A program made the position numbers and the translations under genes. The notes beneath the pieces were generated by a model. That model saw nothing but the letters and a program-made list of their open reading frames with translations, was not told the origin of the DNA and searched no databases. Source: Chitinophaga sp. S165 (GTDB lineage Bacteria; Bacteroidota; Bacteroidia; Chitinophagales; Chitinophagaceae). From it: a stretch of DNA of 64,000 nt. Positions 17,144 to 26,166 of the stretch are shown piece after piece; the first letter of the stretch is position 1; the number at the start of each line of letters is the position of its first letter. The stretch is taken from the NCBI RefSeq assembly GCF_003182155.1, contig NZ_QGTG01000002.1, forward strand, positions 1,379,646 through 1,443,645, in the 5' to 3' direction.

Positions 17144-17497
17144 ATGTTCGTCAAAATAATAAGTACAGCGTTAGTCGTGGTAATAGTGTTTATGGGTATA
17201 AAGCAGGGATGGGCCATGATCTCCGGTAAACCGGAAATGGCACAGATGCTGGGCCGCTTTCACTTCAACAGACAGGCTGTATTGATCAATGGAATTGTGA
17301 CGTTGTTAAGTGCTATGCTGATCTTATTCCCCAGAACTTTTATAGCGGGAAACTTCCTCATGGCCGCGGCTATTTTACTGATCTTATGTTTGCAGTTATC
17401 TTTAAAAGATCTCAAAGGAGCTGCCATAGAACTGCCCTTCCTTCTGATGAACCTTGCTGCAATTTTTCTTCAGCACCCACTAGCTAAAACCAACTAA
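17144..17497 (+). CDS. DoxX-like small membrane protein
   Basis: The 117-aa protein has four hydrophobic segments (about 5-22, 48-65, 70-87, 92-110) and a GKPEMAQMLGRFHF loop, as in DoxX/DUF4345-like inner-membrane proteins. It lies 36 bases after the second SDR gene and one base before the next gene, so it belongs to the same operon. Confidence 0.65.
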   Translation: MFVKIISTALVVVIVFMGIKQGWAMISGKPEMAQMLGRFHFNRQAVLINGIVTLLSAMLILFPRTFIAGNFLMAAAILLILCLQLSLKDLKGAAIELPFLLMNLAAIFLQHPLAKTN

Positions 17498-17498
17498 A

Positions 17499-17897
17499 AT
17501 GAAGACTATCATTTATGCAATGGCAATAATGATATGCGCATTGACAGCTAAAGGACAAAGTAAATACGATAAAATGAACAATGATAAACTTACCAATGCA
17601 ACGGTTAAAAAGGCGATCGACGCACTGCAAACAGCAGATAGTAAAGCGTGGTTCAGCTTATTTACTGCAGATGCAGCGTTGTATGATGATGGTAATAGGA
17701 TGAATTTCAAAAGTTTCTTCGAGAAGGCACTGGGACATGAACGTTTCACCAGTATTGACAAAGTAGAGAACAATGGGCTGGACATCTATGGAAAATTCCA
17801 CAGTGATCAGTGGGGAGATTTCAAGACCTATTTCAAATTCCATATAAATGCAGATGGGAAGATTAACAGGCTAGACATCGGACAGGCCAGTTATTAG
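17499..17897 (+). CDS. secreted NTF2/SnoaL-like protein
   Basis: The 132-aa product has a signal peptide (about 1-19, ending LTAKGQ) and an NTF2-like fold: helices TVKKAIDALQTADSKAWFSLF, then DAALYDDGN and a final strand FKFHINADGKINRLDIGQ. SnoaL-like domains bind small molecules or act as isomerases; no active-site assignment is possible. The gene is one base after the DoxX-like gene and closes the AraC-SDR operon. Confidence 0.65.
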   Translation: MKTIIYAMAIMICALTAKGQSKYDKMNNDKLTNATVKKAIDALQTADSKAWFSLFTADAALYDDGNRMNFKSFFEKALGHERFTSIDKVENNGLDIYGKFHSDQWGDFKTYFKFHINADGKINRLDIGQASY

Positions 17898-17947
17898 ATC
17901 TTCTAACGGCTACCCAAGCCTAACCTCCTCCATAAAACAAAATTCTG

Positions 17948-17979
17948 GAAAGCATCCTGTAAAGGGTGCTTTTCTTTTT
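17948..17979 (+). terminator. terminator of the AraC-SDR operon
   Basis: Imperfect arms GAAAGCATCC and GGGTGCTTTTC with a TGTAAA loop precede a T-rich tail. Confidence 0.6.
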
Positions 17980-18218
17980 AGCTTATGCAACGAGGACGTT
18001 GTTTGCCTTGTAAAGTTATCATGAAAGTGTGTTCGCCGGACTTATGTCAGGGAGGGTAATGGCGGTTGCCGGTACCCCGGTGAAATAACCGGCAGTAAAA
18101 AAAGCAGGCGCCAAAGGCACATTCATCCCGGGGATTTCTTTTTTTTGTGTAAATTAATGGGGCCAACTGAATTGTTACCCGCAGCAGCAGAGGGTTCGAT
18201 GATAAGCTTAGAAACGAT

Positions 18219-19217
18219 ATGAGAAAAATACTATTTATCCTACTGATTCCATTCACCGCATTTGCGCAACACGTTGTTATTACAGGGAAAGTACCGGATT
18301 GCCCGGATAGTATGGACGTATTCGTCTACAAGCCGATCGGGACGTTTTTTAATTCAAGCTATAAACAAAGCGCCGGAAAGGTGGGCAACCATGAGTTTAC
18401 ACTGAAGGTGCCCATGACCACAGCGGGTTTCATCACTATCGAAAACAAGTACGTAAAATCGGTTCTATACGTAGAACCTGGCGATTCTGTTGATATTGGC
18501 ATCAGCCGGGAAGGTAGCGCGGGCAAAAAGATCTATTCCGGGAGCAATGCCGCCGGACATGAAATGTTCAATAACGATACGCCACTTTCCAGTGACCGGT
18601 TAAGCAGTGCAATGGAATACGTTCTGGACACTGCAAAAACTGTCAATGGTGCCCTATGGGGCATGCGGTCCACCCTGTTCAGCCTGAAAGCACCTTTACT
18701 GGTTTACCTTCGAAAAGGCCAGATCTCCGTCGGTTTCTATGAAAATATGGTCACCACCCTGGAAAGCCGGCTTGTGTACTATCTGCTGAACGGCGCCGGT
18801 AAACGTCTGGACAGTCCCAATGAAAGGAAGAATAAAGCCCTGAACGACAAAGAACTGAAACAGCTTGTACAGGATGCCAGCGACCTGTTCGATCCCTTCG
18901 ATGCCAAGTATGTTTCCAGCCCCGGCGTGGAACTACTGATCGCAAAAAAATGCTACCTCATCAAAAAAGGATATGTCAGAGGTGGGGCCAGCGCTGCCAG
19001 CATTGACTTCTGGCGTCACTTTGATGAACCATACAGGCTGTATGCCTATGCTCCGGTTAACTTGCATGAAATGGTGGCCGGCAATGAATTCCTGACACAT
19101 ATACCTGGCCGCCCGTCCGCGAGCGGTGAACAGGCTGACCTGTTTAATTATTTTAAGACCAACTTCCCTAAGAGCGTTTATATACCTGTAGTAGAGGAAT
19201 TACTAGACCGGAAATAA
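18219..19217 (+). CDS. periplasmic DUF4369-like protein without thioredoxin domain
   Basis: The 332-aa product has a signal peptide (FTAFAQH near 18) and a DUF4369-like N-terminal beta domain (VVITGKVPDCPDSMDVFVYKPIG, then VLYVEPGDSVDI). A helical region (about 130-320) ends FNYFKTNFPKSVYIPVVEELLDRK. In related Bacteroidota proteins this order is followed by a TlpA/AhpC thioredoxin domain, which is absent here: the stop follows at once and no CxxC is present. It may be a natural variant or a truncated gene. A strongly reducing role is therefore unlikely. Confidence 0.6.
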   Translation: MRKILFILLIPFTAFAQHVVITGKVPDCPDSMDVFVYKPIGTFFNSSYKQSAGKVGNHEFTLKVPMTTAGFITIENKYVKSVLYVEPGDSVDIGISREGSAGKKIYSGSNAAGHEMFNNDTPLSSDRLSSAMEYVLDTAKTVNGALWGMRSTLFSLKAPLLVYLRKGQISVGFYENMVTTLESRLVYYLLNGAGKRLDSPNERKNKALNDKELKQLVQDASDLFDPFDAKYVSSPGVELLIAKKCYLIKKGYVRGGASAASIDFWRHFDEPYRLYAYAPVNLHEMVAGNEFLTHIPGRPSASGEQADLFNYFKTNFPKSVYIPVVEELLDRK

Positions 19218-19244
19218 CGCAACTCCCTTTAAATTACTTACTGT

Positions 19245-19265
19245 TACCGGTATTTTATACCGGTA
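19245..19265 (+). terminator. possible terminator, palindromic hairpin
   Basis: Two TACCGGTA arms flank a TTTTA loop, 27 bases after the stop. There is no T-run after it, so termination is uncertain. Confidence 0.35.
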
Positions 19266-19341
19266 TGGATTGATATTCAATATGCTTTCCTGAAAATTTA
19301 CCAGATTATTAACATAAGGAGCGAAAGTTTCTGAATTAATA

Positions 19342-19380
19342 ATTAGATTTGTCTAAAATAATAATTTAGACAAGACTAAA
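19342..19380 (+). promoter_or_regulatory. two tandem TTTAGA-N4-TCTAAA palindromes, probable operator
   Basis: ATTAGA-TTTG-TCTAAA at 19342-19357 and TTTAGA-CAAG-ACTAAA at 19365-19380 are two dyads 23 bp apart, each one base off the same consensus. They lie 12 bases before the TonB receptor ATG. The pattern looks like a metalloregulator (DtxR/MntR or Fur-type) site, which fits an iron- or metal-related receptor; the regulator identity is inference. Confidence 0.55.
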
Positions 19381-19392
19381 TAATATTCTGAA

Positions 19393-21684
19393 ATGATCCG
19401 TACTTGTACTTTAATATATTTAAAAATATCTTTTATAATGTTTGTTGTCTGTCTGGCGCTGGCGCCGGAAGCGACGGCACAATCATCCACAGGAACTATC
19501 AGCGGATATGTGCTGTCTGACGGGCAACCGGTATACCTTGCCAACGTATACCTGGCTGAAAATAAAGCTGGCTCCGCAACAGATTCTACCGGTTATTTCA
19601 GGTTGATCAATGTAAAAGCGGGAACTTATACATTGCGCTCCTCCGCTACAGGTTTCACCCCCTTCTCCCGGAAAGTGACCGTCACTGCTAGTGGGAAGGT
19701 ATCCCTCCAGATCAGGCTACAGCCCGATGTGACCAAACTCAATGACGTAGTGGTTACCGGTACCCTTAAGCCTGTTAGCAGGGCAGAAAGCCCTGTGCCT
19801 GTGGAAGTGTACACCCCTAAATATTTTCAGAAAAATCCTTCCCCATCTCTGTTTGAATCTATCGGTATGGTGAATGGTGTAAGGCCACAGTTGAACTGTA
19901 ATGTGTGTAATACCGGAGATATCCACATTAACGGGATGGAAGGGGCATATACTATGATCCTCATAGACGGTATGCCCATCGTAAGTGCTTTGTCTACCGT
20001 GTATGGTCTGAGCGGTATTCCTATGAGCATGGTGGAACGCATAGAAGTAGTGAAAGGTCCTGGTTCCTCTTTATATGGTTCGGAAGCAATGGGTGGACTC
20101 GTGAATGTGATCACAAAGAACCCGCTGAATGCTCCCATTATTAGTGCGGACGTATTTGGTACTACCTGGGGAGAGCTGAATGTAGATGCTGCCATGAAGT
20201 TGAAAGCAGGTAATGCATCGGGGTTGTTTGGATTAAGCTATTTCAATTATCAACAGCCCAAAGACAACAACGGAGATGGGTTCACTGATCTCACCATACA
20301 ACACCGTATTTCTCTTTTTAATAAATGGGCCTTCCGTCGCAAGGAAAACCGGCAAGCCAGTATCGCCGCCAGGTATGTATACGAGGACCGCTGGGGTGGC
20401 GATATGCGTTGGAACAAGACCTGGCGCGGCAGCGACAGTATCTACGGGGAAAGCATTTATACCAAAAGGATAGAACTGATCGGTATGTACCAGCTTCCTG
20501 TAAAAGAAAAGATCATGCTGCAGTACTCTTATAACAGGCATGAACAGAACTCTTACTACGGAAGAAATCCTTTTATGGCTACGCAACATGTTGGATTCGC
20601 GCAGCTTTACTGGGATAAACAACTGGGAAAAAAGCATAACCTGCTAACAGGTGCTTCTTACCGTTATACCTGGTATGACGACAATACTCCTGGTACGCTT
20701 TCGGAAGATGGAAAGGTCAACATTCCTGCTAAGACGCCATTACCCGGCGTGTTTGTACAGGATGAATGGTCGTTTGCCGAGAAACATAAATTCTTACTGG
20801 GTTACCGCTATGATCATGACAAAAACCACGGTAGTATCCATTCTCCACGTATCGCTTACAAGTGGACGCCTGATGTGAATAACACCCTCAGGGCAAGCTT
20901 CGGTACCGGCTTCCGTGTAGTGAACCTGTTTACAGAAGATCATGCTGCACTGACCGGCTCCCGTCAGGTGGTGATAACTGAAGCATTAAAGCCTGAGAAG
21001 TCTTACAACGGTAACCTGAACTATGTGTTGAAGATACCGATGGATAATGCTTTCATTAACCTGGATGCGACAGGTTTCTATTCTTACTTCACGAATAAGA
21101 TCAATGGCGATTTCGATCAGGACCCTAATAAGATCATCTATGATAATCTCCGGGGGCATGCGGTATCACAGGGCGTTTCACTGAATATGGACGCCACCTT
21201 TGCCTTCCCACTGAAAGTCCTGGGAGGGCTTACCTATATGGATGTTTACCAGGTTGATGAAAATGAAGCGGGCATTCCACAGAAAAGCCGGCAGGTGTTC
21301 GCTCCCGAGTGGGCTGGCACATTTACTATCAGCTATAGTCTGCCCGCCGGCTTTGGCATTGATCTGACAGGAAACTGGAATGGCCCTATGCGTTTGCCAA
21401 TACAACCGAAAGATTTCAGACCTGAATATTCTCCGTGGTTCCTGTTGGCGAATGCACAGGTCACAAAGAAGTTTGCCAAAGGCTGGGAGGTATATGGAGG
21501 TGTGAAAAACCTACTGAACTATGTACCTAAGTATGCTTTAATAAGGCCCTTTGATCCCTTTGATAAATATGTGAACGATCCGGTGAATAATCCTAATGGA
21601 TACACATTCGATACGGAATACAACTACGCACCTTTACAAGGCATCAGAGGATTTCTGGGAGTGAGATATAACCTGTATAAATAA
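19393..21684 (+). CDS. TonB-dependent receptor with carboxypeptidase-like N-terminal domain
   Basis: The 763-aa protein has a signal peptide (to about 30), a carboxypeptidase-regulatory-like beta domain (about 34-112; ISGYVLSDGQPVYLANVYL), a plug (about 115-240; LNDVVVTGTLKPV, VERIEVVKGPGSSLYGSEAMGGLVNVIT) and a 22-strand-type barrel ending GVRYNLYK. The plug carries CNVCNTGDIHINGM, seen in receptors I associate with metal or haem import. It imports a ligand across the outer membrane with TonB energy; the ligand is not determined. It is followed one base later by a periplasmic thioredoxin gene. Confidence 0.88.
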   Translation: MIRTCTLIYLKISFIMFVVCLALAPEATAQSSTGTISGYVLSDGQPVYLANVYLAENKAGSATDSTGYFRLINVKAGTYTLRSSATGFTPFSRKVTVTASGKVSLQIRLQPDVTKLNDVVVTGTLKPVSRAESPVPVEVYTPKYFQKNPSPSLFESIGMVNGVRPQLNCNVCNTGDIHINGMEGAYTMILIDGMPIVSALSTVYGLSGIPMSMVERIEVVKGPGSSLYGSEAMGGLVNVITKNPLNAPIISADVFGTTWGELNVDAAMKLKAGNASGLFGLSYFNYQQPKDNNGDGFTDLTIQHRISLFNKWAFRRKENRQASIAARYVYEDRWGGDMRWNKTWRGSDSIYGESIYTKRIELIGMYQLPVKEKIMLQYSYNRHEQNSYYGRNPFMATQHVGFAQLYWDKQLGKKHNLLTGASYRYTWYDDNTPGTLSEDGKVNIPAKTPLPGVFVQDEWSFAEKHKFLLGYRYDHDKNHGSIHSPRIAYKWTPDVNNTLRASFGTGFRVVNLFTEDHAALTGSRQVVITEALKPEKSYNGNLNYVLKIPMDNAFINLDATGFYSYFTNKINGDFDQDPNKIIYDNLRGHAVSQGVSLNMDATFAFPLKVLGGLTYMDVYQVDENEAGIPQKSRQVFAPEWAGTFTISYSLPAGFGIDLTGNWNGPMRLPIQPKDFRPEYSPWFLLANAQVTKKFAKGWEVYGGVKNLLNYVPKYALIRPFDPFDKYVNDPVNNPNGYTFDTEYNYAPLQGIRGFLGVRYNLYK

Positions 21685-21685
21685 C

Positions 21686-22144
21686 ATGATACGGAGGATT
21701 TTCATATACGTGATATATTCCATACTGGTAGCAACACCGGTCCTTGCTCAACAGGGACCGGTTTTCTCCTTTGTTCATTTGCAGGATAGTATGGCCGTAC
21801 ATCCGAAGCCTATTGTTATTAAGATCTATACCGACTGGTGCAGCTATTGTAAAATGCAGGATGTGCAGATCAGGCGTTCGCCTGCCTTACAGCAATTGCT
21901 TTCTGAAAAGTATTACTATGTTACCCTGAATGCTGAAAGCCGTCAGCCTATTGTGTTTAACGATACCACTTATTCCTTTATACCTTATGGCGCACAGGGA
22001 CTACATGCACTTGCAGCAAAGCTGATGCAACATCAGGCGGCATATCCCGCATGGGTGGTGCTGGATACGTCTTATCAGCTAAAGGCCTTCTATCCCGGTA
22101 TGTTGAAAGACAAATCGTTACTTGCATTGCTCCGCAATTATTAA
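21686..22144 (+). CDS. periplasmic thioredoxin-like protein
   Basis: The 152-aa product has a signal peptide (about 1-22, ending VLAQQ) and a thioredoxin fold with the active site DWCSYCKM (Cys about 51 and 54) and a cis-Pro loop YPAWVVLD. The CSYC motif suggests an oxidoreductase acting in the periplasm. It starts one base after the TonB receptor stop, so it may keep cysteines of that receptor or its cargo reduced. Confidence 0.78.
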   Translation: MIRRIFIYVIYSILVATPVLAQQGPVFSFVHLQDSMAVHPKPIVIKIYTDWCSYCKMQDVQIRRSPALQQLLSEKYYYVTLNAESRQPIVFNDTTYSFIPYGAQGLHALAAKLMQHQAAYPAWVVLDTSYQLKAFYPGMLKDKSLLALLRNY

Positions 22145-22253
22145 AATACATCCCCGCTTTAGGTGAGTGCTTTGACCTTGTATGGTGATTTATTGTACAT
22201 GAAATCTTGCTGACCTTTGTACCATATTCATCAACCCCCTAAAAGCATTTGAC

Positions 22254-23513
22254 GTGAATAAAATAGCAATAGTTGGCGCGGGACAAGCAGGGCTTCAATT
22301 GGGCTTTGCATTATTAGCCGAAGGGTATCGGGTGACAATATTCACAGATAAGACCTCCGAAGAAGTTTTAAACGGACCTACTCTTCCTGTAGCAATTCAA
22401 TATTTTCCCTCATTACAATATGAGCAGGACCTCCGGCTCAATTTCTGGTATTCTCATGATGCTGCTAAGCTGGATATGTGCATCTTCAATATGTTCAATG
22501 CCACCGGTACTCCGCTGTTCAATATCAGCGCCCGGCTGAATAAGGCGCCGCAGGTGGTGGACCTCCGGCTGAAATATGCAATCTGGATGAAAGAGTTTGA
22601 AAAAAGAGGCGGTCAGCTGATCATCCAGCCTGGTACAATTGAATTATTGGAGCAATGCACTTCCGTATACGATGCAGTATTTGTGACCACCGGGAAAGGA
22701 GCAATGGGTCAACTGTTTGAAAAGGATGTGGAAAGATCGGTGCTGAGCAGACCACAACGCCATCTCACCATGTTCTTTGTGAAGAATTGCCATGTGGTGC
22801 CCGGCCTGGACAAAGATGTACGCATCAACAACATGAACGCAATTGAAGATGCAGGTGAATGTATCTTCTATAATTTTCTGCATAAGGACCATGGCCGGGT
22901 AAATGTGTTGCTGGTGGAAGCAATTCCGGGAGGTGTGCTGGACCTGTCCTCCAATAAAGCATCTGTAAGGGAACAATTCGAATATATCAGAGACGTTCTC
23001 CGGGATCTCTGCGCTGATGTATACGATAAGATCAGGTATGCCGAACTGCTGGAAGGTGAACTGTTAAAAGGTGCTGTCACACCTTATGTTAAAAAGCCAG
23101 TGGGTAAACTGCCTTCCGGAAGAGTGGTCATGGCGTTGGGAGATGCACTGGCAGTATATGATCCGCTTGCTGCACAGGGATTGAATGCAGCCTCCAAAGC
23201 GGCGCACTATGTAGCTACCCGGATCATTGAGAATGACGGCCGGCCGTTTAATGAAGCGTGGATCAACGATGTGTTCGGAGAATACTGGAAAACGGCCAGA
23301 CACAGTTACCAGATCGCCAATGCCATGATCTGTGGCCTGCTGCCGCACCAGCAAATGGCATTTTACGCGGCATCGCAGATACCGGGTATTGCATCAGATA
23401 TCATGAACAATGCAGGGCAGCTGGAGAAGATCGCCCATTGGTTCAATGACCCCGGACAAACCATGGTGTACCTCTGTCAAAAGGGATTCGTCATGGATGA
23501 AAGCCTGGTATAA
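22254..23513 (+). CDS. StyA-like flavin monooxygenase
   Basis: The 419-aa product starts at GTG. It begins MNKIAIVGAGQAGLQLGFALL, the FAD-binding GxGxxG, and continues through a second conserved stretch GRVVMALGDALAVYDPLAAQGLNAASKAA, where the GD motif contacts FAD. This matches the styrene/indole monooxygenase oxygenase family, which usually receives reduced FAD from a separate reductase. No StyB-like reductase gene is adjacent. The natural substrate is unknown. Confidence 0.82.
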   Translation: MNKIAIVGAGQAGLQLGFALLAEGYRVTIFTDKTSEEVLNGPTLPVAIQYFPSLQYEQDLRLNFWYSHDAAKLDMCIFNMFNATGTPLFNISARLNKAPQVVDLRLKYAIWMKEFEKRGGQLIIQPGTIELLEQCTSVYDAVFVTTGKGAMGQLFEKDVERSVLSRPQRHLTMFFVKNCHVVPGLDKDVRINNMNAIEDAGECIFYNFLHKDHGRVNVLLVEAIPGGVLDLSSNKASVREQFEYIRDVLRDLCADVYDKIRYAELLEGELLKGAVTPYVKKPVGKLPSGRVVMALGDALAVYDPLAAQGLNAASKAAHYVATRIIENDGRPFNEAWINDVFGEYWKTARHSYQIANAMICGLLPHQQMAFYAASQIPGIASDIMNNAGQLEKIAHWFNDPGQTMVYLCQKGFVMDESLV

Positions 23514-23552
23514 TATTATTATAAGCAACCATCATAAGCAATAGGTTCCAAC

Positions 23553-23581
23553 AAGCCCTCCTTTTCAGGAGGGCTTAGCTT
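23553..23581 (+). terminator. intrinsic terminator after StyA-like gene
   Basis: The hairpin GCCCTCC-TTTTCA-GGAGGGC is flanked by AA and TT extending the stem. Confidence 0.75.
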
Positions 23582-23616
23582 TTATTGTTATAAGCGTAAA
23601 AACAACAATTGCTATT

Positions 23617-23646
23617 TTATCGAATCTATTGTACATATTATCGAAT
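23617..23646 (+). repeat. direct repeat TTATCGAAT, possible activator sites
   Basis: TTATCGAAT occurs at 23617-23625 and 23638-23646, 21 bp apart (two helical turns), about 75 bases before the kinase operon. The spacing suits two sites on one face of the DNA. Confidence 0.35.
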
Positions 23647-23720
23647 AGAAAGAATTATTAAAAACAATATCGGATTATTGTAACTGCCTACAACTGCAGG
23701 GACAAAAAATAATTCGACTT

Positions 23721-25991
23721 ATGTATAGGCTATCGCTGGTCCTCCATATTGTGCTTATGGGCATACTACCATGTATGGGCCAGACTGAAACTTCTATCCC
23801 TGCATTACAGCGTCAGCTGCTGAAAGCTTCTACAGACAGAGAGATGATCAGCATACTACTGCAATTGGGTAATGCATACGTAGATAGGGAAGATGAACAT
23901 CCGGCTGACCTGGACAGCGGACTATTGTATATAGATCGTGCTGCCGGAATGGGCGCCGCTATGAAAAATCCTCACTGGGAAGCCCGTTGTTATTATAGTT
24001 ACTCGAAGGTTTACCGCGAAAAAGGAATGTTACAGGAAGGTCAGACTGCTATCGTGAAAGCCAGGAAGATCTTAACATCAGCCAACCTGCCCCGGGACCT
24101 CGGTGACGTATTGATGGAGAATGGCAATTATTACTCAGTTGATATAGAAGAGCAGTTGAAGGAGAAGATCAGGTTGTATGAGGAGGCTGTCACCCAATAC
24201 CATAAGGCAGGCGCTATAGGGGATGAGGCATTTGCACTGAGAATGGTGGGCGACTGCTATCACTGCTGGGGAAAGTTCGACGAGGCACTGGCCATTTTAC
24301 ACAAATCGCTCGCCCTCTATAAAGAGAGCGGGCGAAAAGACCTGCAGGGACTCTATGACCTGTTGGGTATCATCGCTACATCTACCGGCGATTACAGCCT
24401 GGGTATGACCTATGGGCTGATGGCTATCAGAACGGCGGAAGAACTGCATGACAGCAGCCTGCAGCTTTGTACCATCTACAACAGGTTGGGAATTACACAT
24501 TTCCAGCTGGGAGACTATAAACAGGCGCTTGACTATTCCCGCAAAGGACTGAAAATAGCTTGCCGTTACAAAGACACCGCCTCTATCCTTATCATCAGTA
24601 CGAATGTTGTCGGCACATATCTTAAAACCGGAAAGCCTCAGGAAGCACTCGCACTATTGAACCATATCGTTTCTATATATAAACAGCCCATCTTTAAAGA
24701 CCAGCTTTGGATCACCGCCAACATGGTGAGATGTTATGTTGAAATGAAGGAATATGAGAAAGCAAAAGCATTCATCCCCCGTTTGCAGACCTTCTCGCGG
24801 CAGATGTCGGCCTATAATTATTATCAAACCCTGATCTACGATGCATTGATCGCATACTACCTTTCTACCATGCAATATGGGACCGCTTCCTATTATTGCT
24901 CATTACAGTCCGAGGTATGTAAAAAGATAGGGCTGGTCAATGTACTGTCTAATAACTATTTGCGCTGGTTCAGGGCCGATTCTGCATTGAAGAACTATCC
25001 AGCGGCTATCAAACATTACCAGGAATATAAAATAATGAACGATTCGTTGTTTCACGTTACGAAAGCAAGTCAGATTGCCAGATTACAGGTCCAGTACGAC
25101 ATAGATAAAAAAGACAAAGATATCAGGTTGAAACAGCAGAACATTGAGCTGCTTACCCGGCAGGGATTATTGCAGCAGTCTGCGTTGCAACAGGCCAGGT
25201 TAACCCGGAATGTGATCATTTCGGGTACTGTGTTATTATTGCTGGTGTTGGTATTGGGCTTTAACCGTTATCAGCTGAAACAACAGAGTAATAAACAACT
25301 GAAACAAAAGCAGGAAGAGATCTATAAACAGAACCTTTCGCTACAGGAGCTGATCACCACACAGGATAAATTACTGGAAGAAAAGGAATGGTTAGTAAAA
25401 GAGATCCATCACCGGGTGAAGAATAACCTGCAAATTGTTATGAGCCTGCTAAATACCCAGGCGTCATATCTGCATGACGCAGATGCCCTGGAAGCGATCA
25501 GTGAAAGCAAACATCGTATGCAGGCCATTTCCCTGATCCACCAGAAACTGTATCAGTCAGAAAATATGGCGCTGATAGATATGCAGACTTATACCCGTGA
25601 ACTGGTAGGCTATCTGAAAGACAGTTTTGAAGACGTACAGCCTGATATTTATTTTGATCTGCAGATCGCACAAGTGAATCTGGATGTCTCTCAGGCCGTG
25701 CCTGTCGGGCTCATTCTTAATGAGGCGCTTACCAATGCGATCAAGTATGCATTCAGCAGGGATGAATCGGGAACTATCGTGGTGTCACTGCAATACGCGT
25801 TGGATACCCAGCTAGTACTTACTGTTTCTGATAACGGGCAGGGCTTCCCGCCGGGATTTGACGTACGCACACAGGGGACGATGGGAACCCGGTTGATGGA
25901 AACACTTGCGGAGCAACTGGAAGGTACCATCACGATCCGCGAAGAACAGGGCGTATCAGTTATAGTGTCATTTAAACAGCAAATAGGGTAG
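23721..25991 (+). CDS. TPR histidine kinase, HisKA_2 type (first of three paralogues)
   Basis: The 756-aa protein has a signal peptide (about 1-21), a periplasmic TPR array (about 35-440), one membrane helix (about 497-517), a coiled coil, the HisKA_2 domain with His in EIHHRVKNNLQIVMSLL (about 561), and a GHKL ATPase with ILNEALTNAIKYAF (about 666) and DNGQGF (about 704). It should phosphorylate the NtrC-type regulator three genes downstream. The two following kinases resemble it closely from the TM onward. Confidence 0.87.
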   Translation: MYRLSLVLHIVLMGILPCMGQTETSIPALQRQLLKASTDREMISILLQLGNAYVDREDEHPADLDSGLLYIDRAAGMGAAMKNPHWEARCYYSYSKVYREKGMLQEGQTAIVKARKILTSANLPRDLGDVLMENGNYYSVDIEEQLKEKIRLYEEAVTQYHKAGAIGDEAFALRMVGDCYHCWGKFDEALAILHKSLALYKESGRKDLQGLYDLLGIIATSTGDYSLGMTYGLMAIRTAEELHDSSLQLCTIYNRLGITHFQLGDYKQALDYSRKGLKIACRYKDTASILIISTNVVGTYLKTGKPQEALALLNHIVSIYKQPIFKDQLWITANMVRCYVEMKEYEKAKAFIPRLQTFSRQMSAYNYYQTLIYDALIAYYLSTMQYGTASYYCSLQSEVCKKIGLVNVLSNNYLRWFRADSALKNYPAAIKHYQEYKIMNDSLFHVTKASQIARLQVQYDIDKKDKDIRLKQQNIELLTRQGLLQQSALQQARLTRNVIISGTVLLLLVLVLGFNRYQLKQQSNKQLKQKQEEIYKQNLSLQELITTQDKLLEEKEWLVKEIHHRVKNNLQIVMSLLNTQASYLHDADALEAISESKHRMQAISLIHQKLYQSENMALIDMQTYTRELVGYLKDSFEDVQPDIYFDLQIAQVNLDVSQAVPVGLILNEALTNAIKYAFSRDESGTIVVSLQYALDTQLVLTVSDNGQGFPPGFDVRTQGTMGTRLMETLAEQLEGTITIREEQGVSVIVSFKQQIG

Positions 25992-26166
25992 TGACGTTGA
26001 GACATTGCCTAAACGTAAAAAATGTTGTATTTTTCCTGTGCCTCAGGTAATCACCGCCATCTTTGAAATACCGTACTAGCCAACCGTCCCAATGTCAGGT
26101 AGAGAGCAATATGAGCAAATAGCAGAAATCAGGGAATCTAATAGAGATGTATAAAATAATTAACTT

